Source: Flavisolibacter tropicus (GTDB lineage Bacteria > Bacteroidota > Bacteroidia > Chitinophagales > Chitinophagaceae). Taken from it: DNA of 64,000 bases. The notes under the pieces are model-generated. The model saw nothing but the letters and a program-made list of their open reading frames with translations. It did no database searches and was not told the origin of the DNA. Of the stretch, positions 53,775 through 62,586 are shown in pieces. The stretch spans positions 1,302,001 to 1,366,000 of the forward strand of contig NZ_CP011390.1 of the NCBI RefSeq assembly GCF_001644645.1. Direction: 5' to 3'. The position numbers and the translations under genes were made by a program. Positions within the stretch are counted from its first letter, which is position 1. Every line of letters begins with the position of its first letter.

Positions 53775-53831
53775 GGTTACTCCGTATAGAATACTAGGTT
53801 ACTCCGTATGGAAGCCTACTTAACTCCGTAT
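53775..53831. repeat. 22-bp period tandem repeat (actccgtat)
   Basis: Three copies of actccgtat spaced exactly 22 bp apart (53,779, 53,801 and 53,823), the first two within ggttactccgtat. A 22-bp period is twice the 11-bp period seen at 4,720 and 35,380. The adjacent cccgtacc echoes the conserved gtaagtccgtacc of the small-protein leaders. Confidence 0.6.
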
Positions 53832-54020
53832 CTCACCCGTACCCCGGCCGATCCTTCGGCCCTTCCACACCCCTACCTAGACCGTATCAGGCTATCTATT
53901 CACCGTTATAAACTCATAAAAAATAGTAAAGAAAAGTATAACACGAAAGGCTGAAAACACCCTAAAAGAGAAGACCCTAAAGATACAAACCAGCCCCTGT
54001 AGAGCAAGTCCTTTCTTTCC

Positions 54021-54055
54021 CCTGTACCTTGTATCTTGTGCCTTGTACCTTGAAC
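54021..54055. repeat. heptamer tandem repeat, five units (cttgtac-like)
   Basis: Units cctgtac, cttgtat, cttgtgc, cttgtac, cttgaac follow with an exact 7-bp period. It is followed within 20 bp by the CT-rich core seen in the small-protein leaders. Confidence 0.75.
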
Positions 54056-54074
54056 ATTCCCTTCCTTCTTCCTT

Positions 54075-54116
54075 CATCCTTCCTTGTTCCTTGTTCAATA
54101 TTCCCTTTTTCCTTTC
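54075..54116 (+). repeat. CT-rich intergenic repeat core
   Basis: Shares ccttccttgttccttgttca and tattcc/ctttc blocks with 4,916-4,950 and 13,368-13,410. Here no copy of the small-protein gene follows. Confidence 0.65.
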
Positions 54117-54153
54117 TTCTGTGCGAAACCCTTCCCATCATACTAATCCTAGT

Positions 54154-54193
54154 TCTCCCTAATCCCTGAATCTCCCCAAATCCCGGTTCCGAC
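54154..54193 (+). repeat. 40-bp dispersed repeat, copy C
   Basis: Ungapped relative of copies A and B. Most of it can be cut into heptamer-like words (tccctaa, tccctga), linking it to the heptamer arrays. Confidence 0.75.
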
Positions 54194-54368
54194 AATTTCC
54201 GCTGTGCCCCTCCGTGTACTTTGTGCCTTTGTAGTTCAAACACGCCATCGGCGCTATCTGCAGGGCACCAATATCAAATTTCAAATTGCCCAATTCTTAG
54301 GTACGAATTCTGTATAGATCATAAAGGCTTAGATTTTAAGAGTTTATAAAACAACAAAATAGCATTGG

Positions 54369-55769
54369 ATGAAATTAACCTTTCACGGAGCCGCCCGTAC
54401 AGTAACGGGAAGCAAACATTTGATTAGCTTAGATAATGGTACCAATATCCTTTTAGACTGTGGAATGTTTCAGGGAATGGGACAAAAAACTGACGACCTG
54501 AATGAACATTTTGGTTTTGACCCGAAATCCATCACATACTTATTACTTTCGCATGCTCATATCGATCACACCGGTCTAATCCCCAAACTGGTGAAAGAAG
54601 GATTCACAGGCAAGATCTATTGTACGCCAGCCACACGCGATCTCACAGAAATACTACTCTTTGATAGCGCTGAAATTCAAACCTACGAGGTGGACAATAT
54701 CAATAAAAGGAGAGCAAAGAAGAACTTACAGCCTTATGAACCTCTATATACGTCCAATGACGTGGCCGCTACGCTTCCACTCTTTGAATTAGTTGATTAT
54801 GATACTTGGTTCGATCTTTCAGAAGAAGTGTCGTTTATATTTACCAATACAGGGCATTTGATTGGCAGTGCTGCCATTACCTTAAAAATCAAAGATGAGG
54901 GCAAAGAAAGGATTATCGCTTTCAGTGGCGATGTCGGTCGCCAACGTAGTGTTCTTCTTCCCTCTCCTGTTCCTCTGCCTCAAGCTGACTATCTCATTTT
55001 AGAAAGCACCTATGGTGATAGCCGCCATGATATCAGTTTTAATATCGTAAAAACATTAAGGCAATGGGTAGAGAAAACCTGTGTTGAACGCGGAGGAAAA
55101 TTAGTTATACCGGCTTTTAGTGTCGGACGCACACAAGAAATATTATATGGCTTAAATCAACTGAGCTTGGAGAAGCGCCTACCTGAACTAAATTATTATA
55201 TTGATAGTCCTTTAAGCTTAAAGGCTACAGAAACCATAAAAAAATATACCGATTTATTCAATGAGCGGCTACAACAAGTGTTGCGCATTGATGATGACCC
55301 GTTCCATTTTGAAGGTTTAAAATATGTGGAGTCCGTAGAAGATAGCCGGCGCCTGGTTGACCATCAGGAACCCTGCGTAATTATATCAGCAAGCGGCACA
55401 GCTGACGCCGGGCGCGTACGCCATCATATCAATAGCATTATCAATGATGAAAAGAACAGTGTTTTATTTGTTGGCTATTGTAGTGAACAGTCATTAGGAG
55501 GGCAACTACTTACGGGGTATAACGAGGTTGAAATCTTTGGTGATCCTAGCCCTGTTAAAGCTGAAATTGGACGTATGGCAGGCATGAGTGCACATGGCGA
55601 CTGCGATGAATTAAGCCAATTTTTAAGTGAGCAAGATCCGGGAAAAGTTAAACGCCTTTTCTTAGTGCACGGAGAATACACTGTACAAAAAGAGTTTGCC
55701 GCTAAACTGGAACGCAAAGGCTACCAAAATGTAGAAATACCATCCCCTCACCAATCTTTTGAAGTATAA
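54369..55769 (+). CDS. MBL-fold beta-CASP ribonuclease/hydrolase
   Basis: A 466-residue metallo-beta-lactamase protein with a beta-CASP insertion and C-terminal RMMBL motif. Metal ligands are in LLLSHAHIDHTGLIPKLV (about 58-75), TGHLIGSAAI and FSGDVGR; beta-CASP motifs are seen in VIPAFSVGRTQEILYGLNQL, VIISASGTADAGRVRHHI and the late GMSAHGDCDEL and LVHGEYT. Proteins of this kind (YtnP/CPSF-like) process or degrade RNA; the exact target is unknown. The start ATG follows an AT-rich, repeat-free 170 bp. Confidence 0.9.
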   Translation: MKLTFHGAARTVTGSKHLISLDNGTNILLDCGMFQGMGQKTDDLNEHFGFDPKSITYLLLSHAHIDHTGLIPKLVKEGFTGKIYCTPATRDLTEILLFDSAEIQTYEVDNINKRRAKKNLQPYEPLYTSNDVAATLPLFELVDYDTWFDLSEEVSFIFTNTGHLIGSAAITLKIKDEGKERIIAFSGDVGRQRSVLLPSPVPLPQADYLILESTYGDSRHDISFNIVKTLRQWVEKTCVERGGKLVIPAFSVGRTQEILYGLNQLSLEKRLPELNYYIDSPLSLKATETIKKYTDLFNERLQQVLRIDDDPFHFEGLKYVESVEDSRRLVDHQEPCVIISASGTADAGRVRHHINSIINDEKNSVLFVGYCSEQSLGGQLLTGYNEVEIFGDPSPVKAEIGRMAGMSAHGDCDELSQFLSEQDPGKVKRLFLVHGEYTVQKEFAAKLERKGYQNVEIPSPHQSFEV

Positions 55770-55778
55770 GATAGGGCC

Positions 55779-57221
55779 TTAGCATTCACTAAGGCTTAAT
55801 GGAATATTGATGGCCAATCCACCTTCAGCTGTCTCTTTATACTTGCTGTTCATGTCCTGTGCTGTCTCCCACATGGTTTCTACAACTACATCCAGGGATA
55901 CTTTAGCAAAGTCTGGTGTGCTTTGAAGAGCTAATTGTGAGGCTGTAATTGCTTTAATAGCCCCCATGGTATTTCGTTCTATACAAGGAACCTGAACCAA
56001 TCCTCCTATAGGATCGCACGTCATCCCCAGGTGATGCTCCATAGCTATTTCAGCTGCCATTAAAGCCTGACGCTGGCTTCCACCCAGTGCTTCTGTTAAA
56101 GCAGCTGCGGCCATGGCCGAGGACACACCTATTTCAGCCTGACACCCACCCATTGCAGCGGAAATAGTGGCACCTTTCTTAAAGATACTTCCTACCTCTG
56201 AAGCAGTAAGTAAGAATTGAATAATCTTATCTTCCGTTACATCGGGGAAAAATACCATGTAGTAATGTAATACTGCTGGTATAACGCCCGCGGCACCATT
56301 TGTCGGCGCTGTTACCACACGACTGAAAGAAGCATTTTCTTCATTAACTGCTAATGCAAAACAACTTACCCAGTCAAGTATATATTGAAAATGTTGGCCG
56401 CCACTACGAATAGCCTCCAACCACTCAGTATAAGTAGAATAGGTTTTGTTTTTAAGCAAGCGCTTGTTTAAATCAACGGCTCTCCTTTTTACATTTAAGC
56501 CGCCAGGAAGAATTCCACTTGTATGACAACCTCGGTAGGTACATTCTTTCATTACCTCCCAGATCTTCAATACGCCTTCTCTGGTAGCCTGCTCTGGACG
56601 CCAGGCGTTTTCATTTTCCAACACAACTTCATTGATTAAAAGTCCTGTTTTACGGCACCAATGCAATAAATCTTCTGCAGTATTAATTGGAAATGGAATG
56701 CTTACCTGTACACCAGATTGCGTTTCACCCTCTTTAACAACAAAGCCTCCACCAATAGAATAATAGGTTTCAGCAAATTGCTCCCCTTTATTGGTTGTTA
56801 CCAAAAATGAAAGCGCATTGGGATGAAAGGGCAGGGATTCTGTCATAAGAAACTGTAAATCCACAGATGGATCAAAGGCTAACGTCCTCTTTCCACCAAG
56901 GTGTAGTTGCTTATTATCAGAAATGTCAGCGATCTTTTGTTGCAATGATTCCACGGCAAACGTGACCGGATCATAACCACTTAGCCCCAAAAGCACGGCC
57001 ACATCTGTACCATGTCCTTTGCCGGTTTTAGCCAGCGAGCCATACAATAAGACCTTGAGCTCCTTTACATCTTCTAGCGAAGTTTGCTGCTCCAATGACT
57101 GTAAAAAGCGTTGCGCAGCACGCCATGGGCCTAAAGTATGCGAACTAGATGGGCCAATGCCGATCTTAAAAATATCAAATACGGAAATTGCTTCGTGTGC
57201 CAAGGAAACGCGTTTAAACAA
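55779..57221 (-). CDS. sdaA: L-serine dehydratase, iron-sulfur type, single chain
   Basis: A 480-residue enzyme that deaminates serine to pyruvate. The beta domain begins [20 protein letters not shown] and the alpha domain has [39 protein letters not shown], the cysteines in [20 protein letters not shown] and PCIERN that bind the 4Fe-4S cluster. It is convergent with the beta-CASP gene (9-bp gap). The start at 57,221 gives a short [13 protein letters not shown] lead before the conserved region; a later start is possible. Confidence 0.93.
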   Translation of the reverse strand: MFKRVSLAHEAISVFDIFKIGIGPSSSHTLGPWRAAQRFLQSLEQQTSLEDVKELKVLLYGSLAKTGKGHGTDVAVLLGLSGYDPVTFAVESLQQKIADISDNKQLHLGGKRTLAFDPSVDLQFLMTESLPFHPNALSFLVTTNKGEQFAETYYSIGGGFVVKEGETQSGVQVSIPFPINTAEDLLHWCRKTGLLINEVVLENENAWRPEQATREGVLKIWEVMKECTYRGCHTSGILPGGLNVKRRAVDLNKRLLKNKTYSTYTEWLEAIRSGGQHFQYILDWVSCFALAVNEENASFSRVVTAPTNGAAGVIPAVLHYYMVFFPDVTEDKIIQFLLTASEVGSIFKKGATISAAMGGCQAEIGVSSAMAAAALTEALGGSQRQALMAAEIAMEHHLGMTCDPIGGLVQVPCIERNTMGAIKAITASQLALQSTPDFAKVSLDVVVETMWETAQDMNSKYKETAEGGLAINIPLSLSEC

Positions 57222-57250
57222 ATTTACAATGCTTTATGAAGCAGTGCTGC

Positions 57251-57763
57251 TTAATATACCTGTTTTAACTCAACATCAAAAACAAGTATGGAACCGGCAG
57301 GGATCCCTGAATAGCCTGGTCTGGCAGACATTTCGCGGTTACCATAGCCTAAAGAAGGAGGAATAAATAAACGAATATGGCCTCCTTCTTTAATCAAAGG
57401 AATACCACTTTTCCAACCCAAAATAACTTGGTTCAAATTAAATGTCACACCAGCTGACGATGTTGTTTCATCAAATTTGTTTCCATTGGTTAAGGTACCT
57501 ACATAATTTACAGTTACATCATTACACACACCTGGAGTTTTACCTGTACCAGGCGCATCAATTACATAGTACATACCGCTGCAGTGTTTTACTGCCCCCT
57601 GTATACCATTATTGGTTAAATAAGTTTGAATAGCCAGTTCTTCGTTTGCAGTTGCTTTAACAGCACAAGGATCATAATTGCACACACCCTCACCATTAGA
57701 ACCTTTTAAACAGCTGGAAAGAACAAGGGAAGCTAAAACGATCAGAACAAAGTTTCTTAACAT
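57251..57763 (-). CDS. FKBP-type peptidyl-prolyl isomerase lipoprotein
   Basis: A 170-residue protein with lipoprotein signal MLRNFVLIVLASLVLSSC (Cys18). The FKBP domain includes DVTVNYVGTLTNGNKFDETT, VILGWKSGIPLIKEGGHIRL, FIPPSLGYGNR and GSILVFDVELKQV, with the active-site aromatic and Asp residues kept. An N-terminal linker with CNYDPCAVKATANEE precedes it. It would act as a periplasmic folding helper attached to a membrane. Confidence 0.92.
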   Translation of the reverse strand: MLRNFVLIVLASLVLSSCLKGSNGEGVCNYDPCAVKATANEELAIQTYLTNNGIQGAVKHCSGMYYVIDAPGTGKTPGVCNDVTVNYVGTLTNGNKFDETTSSAGVTFNLNQVILGWKSGIPLIKEGGHIRLFIPPSLGYGNREMSARPGYSGIPAGSILVFDVELKQVY

Positions 57764-57815
57764 AGGATAAGTATTATATGTTTAGAGAATTATGGTTATA
57801 AGACTTCAATTTATA

Positions 57816-58145
57816 TTAGTTAGCTGCACTATCTGACTTTTTTTGTTTTTGAAGTAGCTCCTGGTAGCGTATTTCATTTTGATCCCACTCATGATTCTTA
57901 GTAAAAATCGTCATAAATACAACAATGGCTATGGCAGCGATCATAATAACGATGATCAGGGAGGAATTATTCTGTATCACCATCGCTGCCCGTTTATGCC
58001 AGCCACTGATAAGATTTACAAACAGTGCCAGTACGATCATTACACCAAGAGGAAGTCCAACGGTAAACTGACGCAATGACTTTTTCTTTTCCGTACGCCG
58101 TACGGCCCAAAATTCTATAAAAGCTTTTTCGTCTGGAGTCAACAT
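57816..58145 (-). CDS. small two-TM membrane protein
   Basis: A 109-residue protein starting MLTPDEKAFIEFWAVRRTEK, with two hydrophobic segments (about 29-47 and 62-81) and a charged, Gln/Lys-rich tail (RYQELLQKQKKSD). No named family is recognised, though the arrangement is common as a conserved hypothetical in Chitinophagaceae-like genomes. It is probably an inner-membrane protein with both ends in the cytoplasm. Confidence 0.75.
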   Translation of the reverse strand: MLTPDEKAFIEFWAVRRTEKKKSLRQFTVGLPLGVMIVLALFVNLISGWHKRAAMVIQNNSSLIIVIMIAAIAIVVFMTIFTKNHEWDQNEIRYQELLQKQKKSDSAAN

Positions 58146-58150
58146 ACAAA

Positions 58151-58178
58151 TAAAACAAAATCCCGCTAAGCGGGATTT
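58151..58178 (-). terminator. terminator of tRNA-Cys
   Basis: Stem aaatcccgc/gcgggattt (58,158-58,166 and 58,170-58,178) with loop taa, followed on the minus strand by a T-rich tail. It lies 6 bp after the tRNA 3' end and just upstream of the small membrane-protein gene, which must have its own promoter or be read through. Confidence 0.8.
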
Positions 58179-58183
58179 GGGAG

Positions 58184-58254
58184 AGGTACCGAGCAGATTC
58201 GAACTGCTGTAGGAGCTTTTGCAGAGCTCAGCCTAGCCCCTCGGCCACGGTACC
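58184..58254 (-). tRNA. tRNA-Cys (GCA)
   Basis: A 71-nt cloverleaf on the minus strand. Acceptor arms GGTACCG and CGGTACC pair fully with discriminator T; the T arm is AGCAG-TTCGAAT-CTGCT; the anticodon arm GAGCT-CTGCAAA-AGCTC shows anticodon GCA. The CCA end is not encoded, as usual in Bacteroidota. Confidence 0.95.
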
Positions 58255-58279
58255 ATTTGTGCTCATTTCCCGATGGGTT

Positions 58280-58311
58280 TTGAACGGGTGTGCGAAAATA
58301 AGGTATTTTTA
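58280..58311 (+). promoter_or_regulatory. possible promoter of the nucleoside phosphorylase gene
   Basis: TTG (58,280-58,282) and TATTTTTA (58,304-58,311) are 21 bp apart; the final base differs from TAnnTTTG. It lies about 50 bp upstream of the ATG. Confidence 0.35.
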
Positions 58312-58360
58312 CCAAGTTAATCCAAACCCAAACAAACCTTTTTAAAATACTTATACCCTA

Positions 58361-59239
58361 ATGCAACGAATTGCTGAATCAGAGTTAATCATAAATGACC
58401 GTGGCGCCATTTATCACTTGAATCTATTACCTGAAGAATTGGCCACCACAGTTATTACAGTTGGCGATCCTGATCGTGTAGAATTGGTTAGTCGCCATTT
58501 TGATTCCATCGAAGTAAAACGACAACACCGCGAGTTTGTTTCCCATACAGGCAGAATTGGCAACAAGCGTTTAACCGTTATTTCTACAGGTATTGGCCCC
58601 GATAATATTGATATTGTTTTAAATGAGTTAGATGCATTGGTAAACATTGACATGACTACCAGAATCATTAAAGAAACGCTAACGCCTTTAAATATCATTC
58701 GTATTGGCACCTCTGGATCACTGCAAGCCTCCATCCCTGTAGATAGCTTTGTAGCATCAACACATGGACTTGGACTTGATAATTTGTTAAACTTTTACAG
58801 ACTGGAACATACCGAGGAAGAAAACCAGCTACTGCAATCGTTTATAACGCATACACAATTAACTACTCAAATCACATTTCCCTATATCAGTAGAGCCAGC
58901 GCTTCTTTATTAAAACACTTTGTTACCAATTTTCACCATGGTATTACTGTAACTTGCCCTGGTTTTTATGGTCCACAAGGCCGCCTATTACGTCTGGGAG
59001 TTAAAAACCCTGATTTGATTAACCGATTAACAAGTTTTTCATTTGGTCAGCACCAGATTACGAACTTTGAAATGGAAACCTCTTCCATCTTTGGATTGGG
59101 TCGCCTATTGGGTCATAATTGTATGTCTTTAAACGCTATTGTTGCTAACCGCATTCAAAAACAGTTTTCAAAAGATAGTGGTGCGTTAGTTGATAGGCTG
59201 ATAAAGCATTCTTTAGAAATTATAAGCACATTACCATAA
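58361..59239 (+). CDS. nucleoside phosphorylase (uridine phosphorylase-like)
   Basis: A 292-residue PNP/UDP-family enzyme. VITVGDPDRVELVSRHFDSI (about 31-50) forms the phosphate-binding loop, VISTGIGPDNIDIVLNEL and IRIGTSGSLQASIPVDS are the family's phosphate and ribose motifs, and TNFEMETSSIFGLGRLLGH holds the Met-Glu that contacts the ribose. It cleaves ribonucleosides with phosphate for base salvage; uridine preference is a guess. It leads a run with dapF, corA and the NUDIX gene, spaced 7, 20 and -1 bp. Confidence 0.88.
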   Translation: MQRIAESELIINDRGAIYHLNLLPEELATTVITVGDPDRVELVSRHFDSIEVKRQHREFVSHTGRIGNKRLTVISTGIGPDNIDIVLNELDALVNIDMTTRIIKETLTPLNIIRIGTSGSLQASIPVDSFVASTHGLGLDNLLNFYRLEHTEEENQLLQSFITHTQLTTQITFPYISRASASLLKHFVTNFHHGITVTCPGFYGPQGRLLRLGVKNPDLINRLTSFSFGQHQITNFEMETSSIFGLGRLLGHNCMSLNAIVANRIQKQFSKDSGALVDRLIKHSLEIISTLP

Positions 59240-59246
59240 TAATAGT

Positions 59247-60038
59247 ATGAAACTTACTTTTTATAAATACCAGGGCACAGGGAACGATTTTGTGATACTG
59301 GACAATCGAAATAACGGATACGCTTCTCTTACAAAAAATCAAATCAATTTTCTTTGTGACAGACGCTTTGGCATTGGCGCCGACGGCCTGATGTTGCTTA
59401 ATTCACATCCTTCCTACGACTTTGAAATGAAGTATTATAATGCAGATGGAGGAGAAAGCACTATGTGTGGTAATGGTGGACGTTGCCTCGTAAAGTTTGC
59501 TAACGATATAGGTATTCTGAAAGAGTCATATCACTTTATAGCAATTGATGGGGAACATGAAGCCAGTGTTGATCTGGATGGCACGGTTTCTCTAAAAATG
59601 AATGATGTAAATGAAATACAATATAAAGGCGATCATTTTATCTTAAACACAGGTTCGCCTCATTATGTACAAAGCAAGTCAGACGTTCAGCAGCTAGATG
59701 TTTACAAAGAGGGTCATAAAATCCGCTACAGCCCTTCATTTGAAAAAGAAGGCATCAATGTAAATTTCGTTGAGCAATTAGAGGCAGCCGACAAGATCTT
59801 TGTTCGAACATATGAACGTGGTGTTGAAGACGAGACCTATTCCTGCGGCACTGGGGTAACAGCCGCCGCCCTTGTTTCTTACCACAATGAAAATGGATTT
59901 AACCATGTAGATGTACTAACAAAGGGTGGTCAGCTAAGTGTTGAGTTTGATAAGATTGGCGACAGCTTTAAAAACATCTGGTTAACTGGACCAGCAGAAA
60001 AAGTTTTTGAAGGAACAATTGCATTAAATACTGTATAA
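59247..60038 (+). CDS. dapF: diaminopimelate epimerase
   Basis: A 263-residue DapF, which converts LL- to meso-diaminopimelate. KYQGTGNDFVILDNR (about 6-20), FGIGADGLMLL, the first catalytic Cys in STMCGNGGRCLVKFA and the second in ETYSCGTGVTAAALVSY are intact, as is VEQLEAADKIFVRTYERGVE. Length is usual. It follows the nucleoside phosphorylase by 7 bp. Confidence 0.96.
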   Translation: MKLTFYKYQGTGNDFVILDNRNNGYASLTKNQINFLCDRRFGIGADGLMLLNSHPSYDFEMKYYNADGGESTMCGNGGRCLVKFANDIGILKESYHFIAIDGEHEASVDLDGTVSLKMNDVNEIQYKGDHFILNTGSPHYVQSKSDVQQLDVYKEGHKIRYSPSFEKEGINVNFVEQLEAADKIFVRTYERGVEDETYSCGTGVTAAALVSYHNENGFNHVDVLTKGGQLSVEFDKIGDSFKNIWLTGPAEKVFEGTIALNTV

Positions 60039-60058
60039 TGCACCCCTATTTGTAGCAG

Positions 60059-60997
60059 ATGATCCAGTACTTTAAAAATATCAACCAGCAAACAGTTAAG
60101 ATTGATAGTGCAGAAAATGGTGCATGGATCAATGTGTTACCGCCACTAAAACAGGAAGAGTTTACACAACTTTCTGAACAACTCTCAATCCCCATTGACT
60201 TCTTAACGGACTCGTTGGACATAGATGAGCGTACTCGATTTGAAGAGGAAGATAACGTAAGGCTGATCGTTATAAAAACACCTGTAGAAAATAATTCGTT
60301 TAACGATAGTGATGCTTTTTATATTACTATCCCTATTTGTATTATTCTTACGCACAACCAGATTGTTACTGTAAATTCTTTTGAGAACCCTGCTATCAAA
60401 AAGTTCCTGAACACTTTTCAAAACCGTCATCCCGACAAACGAAACATGATGGTATTAAAAGTGTTTGAAAAAGTAGTACAGGACTTCATGGCGCATTTGA
60501 AAGAGATCAATCAACGAAGAAATATCATTGAACAGAAGCTTTACATTGCTAACCGTAATGAACATTTGCTTCAATTAATGCGTATACAAAAAAGCCTGGT
60601 ATACTTTGTTACAGCACTACGCTCAAACGAATTGCTGTTTATGAAGTTGGAACGCACTAACTTCCTGGGACTAAATGAAGACGAGAAAGAATATTTAGAG
60701 GATTTGATAGTAGATAATTCACAGGCGTTAGAAATGGCCAACATCTACACCAATATCTTAAGCAGCACATTGGACGCTTTTGCTTCTATAATTGCCAACA
60801 ATCAAAATGAAGTTTTGAAAAGATTGGCTGTTATCACCATTGTATTAACCTTTCCCGTATTAATTGCCAGTCTATTTGGAATGAACGTCCCCAGTGGCTT
60901 TGAGCATTCTTCTTATGCATTTTATATTGTGGCTTTTTTATCGTTCTTCGCTTCTATAGTAGTTGGCTGGTATTTTCTCCGTAAAAAAATATTCTAA
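60059..60997 (+). CDS. corA: CorA-family magnesium transporter
   Basis: A 312-residue protein with a large cytosolic domain and two C-terminal membrane segments (about 256-274 and 287-306). The pore signature GMN is present in LIASLFGMNVPSGFE. The N-terminal half has IDFLTDSLDIDERTRFEEED and FVTALRSNE, standard for CorA-like channels. It would import Mg2+ or other divalent ions across the inner membrane. The stop overlaps the NUDIX start by one base. Confidence 0.92.
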   Translation: MIQYFKNINQQTVKIDSAENGAWINVLPPLKQEEFTQLSEQLSIPIDFLTDSLDIDERTRFEEEDNVRLIVIKTPVENNSFNDSDAFYITIPICIILTHNQIVTVNSFENPAIKKFLNTFQNRHPDKRNMMVLKVFEKVVQDFMAHLKEINQRRNIIEQKLYIANRNEHLLQLMRIQKSLVYFVTALRSNELLFMKLERTNFLGLNEDEKEYLEDLIVDNSQALEMANIYTNILSSTLDAFASIIANNQNEVLKRLAVITIVLTFPVLIASLFGMNVPSGFEHSSYAFYIVAFLSFFASIVVGWYFLRKKIF

Positions 60998-61470
60998 TGA
61001 AGCGGTTCAATATCCGGGTATACGGCGTTCTGATCAATGAGCAACAACAAGTATTGGTATGCGATGAACTGATACGTGGCCAAAACTATACAAAGTTTCC
61101 TGGCGGCGGTTTGGAATTAGGAGAAGGTACTCGCGACTGCCTGAAACGGGAGTTCATGGAAGAAATGGATCTGGCAATAGAAGTAACAGATCACCTCTAT
61201 ACAACTGATTTTTATCAGCCATCAGCATTCAATCCTGACGATCAAATCATTTCGATTTATTACTTAGTAAAGCCACTTGAAGAAATTACAGCCAAGCTCA
61301 GTACCACGCCCTTTGATTTTAATGCGGAACAATTAGATCGCTACCGGCCAGAAAATGATATTGAGGCTTTTCGCTTTATTGACTGGAACGATTTGACCGA
61401 AGAATGCGTTACCCTGCCGATTGACAAAGTAGTTATCCGGTTATTAAAATCGTCTACTCATTCACTTTAG
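60997..61470 (+). CDS. NUDIX hydrolase
   Basis: A 157-residue NUDIX protein starting at TAATG with the corA stop. The NUDIX box is GGGLELGEGTRDCLKREFMEEM followed by Asp-Leu, shown here as GGLELGEGT and REFMEEMDL; the conserved Gly before the last hydrophobic is replaced by Asp, while REx-x-EE metal ligands remain. Substrate unknown. Its last 17 bp overlap the convergent transporter gene. Confidence 0.88.
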   Translation: MKRFNIRVYGVLINEQQQVLVCDELIRGQNYTKFPGGGLELGEGTRDCLKREFMEEMDLAIEVTDHLYTTDFYQPSAFNPDDQIISIYYLVKPLEEITAKLSTTPFDFNAEQLDRYRPENDIEAFRFIDWNDLTEECVTLPIDKVVIRLLKSSTHSL

Positions 61471-62248
61471 ACATAGCTGAATTCTTTATTTCTGCTGCCA
61501 GCGATTTACCAAAATATCGCTCTATCCAGCCATGAACCAGGTAAATGACGGGCGTCATCAACAATGCCACTACAAACTTATATATGTAGTTACCTGTACC
61601 TGTTACCATAACCTGGCTAAAAGTCCACTGCTTATCAACGGCACCCTGTAAGCGTGGACCAACATAGAAGGCAATAAAAAGGACCACAAAACTATCGATC
61701 AGTTGAGAGACTAAGGTTGATCCTGTAGACCGCAACCAGATTTGCTTTTCCCCTGTCACTTTCTTAATGCGGTGAAAAATCACAACATCTAAAATCTGGC
61801 CGATCAAAAAAGCTGTTAATGAGCCTATAATAATCCATAATCCCTGACCAAATACACCCCGGAATGCGGCATTAGCATCAGGCACATCAGATCCTAACCT
61901 AAAGAAATCAGACGGTGAAAGCTGAATAGTGATAGAGACCATCAAAAAAGCAAAAGCAATAAGCCCTGCCGTCAAAAACGATAAAAACCGAACACCTTTG
62001 GGTCCATAATACTCATTTATAATATCCGTCATAATAAATACCACTGGCCACAAAACAACACCTGCACTTAAATGAAAGCTGAAGGCTTGACCAAAAATGG
62101 GAATATTGGCCCTACTAATGCCCAAAGTATCTTCCAATGAAAAGATTTTAACTCCAATGAACTCAGCTAAAAGTGCATTTGTTATAAAAAAACCCCCTAA
62201 TAGTAAAAACAATTTTGTGGATCGGTCCTTAATAATTGAATGTATCAT
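61454..62248 (-). CDS. VUT-family queuosine precursor transporter (YhhQ-like)
   Basis: A 264-residue membrane protein with about seven hydrophobic segments. VVFIMTDIINEYYGPKGVRF (about 68-87) with the charged D-x-x-NE-x-YG is the hallmark of the VUT/YhhQ family, as is QILDVVIFHRIKKVTG and LIDSFVVLFIAFY. Relatives take up preQ0/preQ1-type bases for tRNA modification. The protein overlaps the next gene upstream by 20 bp. Confidence 0.9.
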   Translation of the reverse strand: MIHSIIKDRSTKLFLLLGGFFITNALLAEFIGVKIFSLEDTLGISRANIPIFGQAFSFHLSAGVVLWPVVFIMTDIINEYYGPKGVRFLSFLTAGLIAFAFLMVSITIQLSPSDFFRLGSDVPDANAAFRGVFGQGLWIIIGSLTAFLIGQILDVVIFHRIKKVTGEKQIWLRSTGSTLVSQLIDSFVVLFIAFYVGPRLQGAVDKQWTFSQVMVTGTGNYIYKFVVALLMTPVIYLVHGWIERYFGKSLAAEIKNSAMSKVNE

Positions 62249-62531
62249 TCTGTAAAAAAATGTATAGAGCCTGCAATAATAAAAAAAGAAAATTAGCTAC
62301 CATTAACCAGCCAGGTATTACGGCCAATGCGGAGCGTTTAAAAAGGAAAAATAGAGCATACAATAGGTTTACTAAGGGATTAAACACAATTGCCAATACA
62401 TATCCCATAATGCCAATAGTACCTACCAGAGCTTGCAGCTGAATAATATTTTTCCATAGAATTAAGAGTGTAAGTACAGAAAAAAGGTTACAGATGAATG
62501 CGACACGAGATAAAAAAAGCAGCCAGCGCAT
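62229..62531 (-). CDS. small three-TM membrane protein
   Basis: A 100-residue hydrophobic protein with three to four membrane segments (about 5-25, 30-55, 57-66 and 71-94). No family recognised. The 20-bp overlap with the transporter gene and shared direction suggest that the two are cotranscribed. Confidence 0.65.
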   Translation of the reverse strand: MRWLLFLSRVAFICNLFSVLTLLILWKNIIQLQALVGTIGIMGYVLAIVFNPLVNLLYALFFLFKRSALAVIPGWLMVANFLFLLLQALYIFLQNDTFNY

Positions 62532-62586
62532 GCCGAAAGTTAGTTTAAAATAGTCTTATTTTGTCAGCTATCTAAAAAACCGGTAT

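Noticed and set aside
53892-54243. Minus-strand frames rich in Gly, Arg and Lys in the repeat-rich spacer
   Set aside because: These are translations of the heptamer and CT-rich repeats read backwards and contain no domain.
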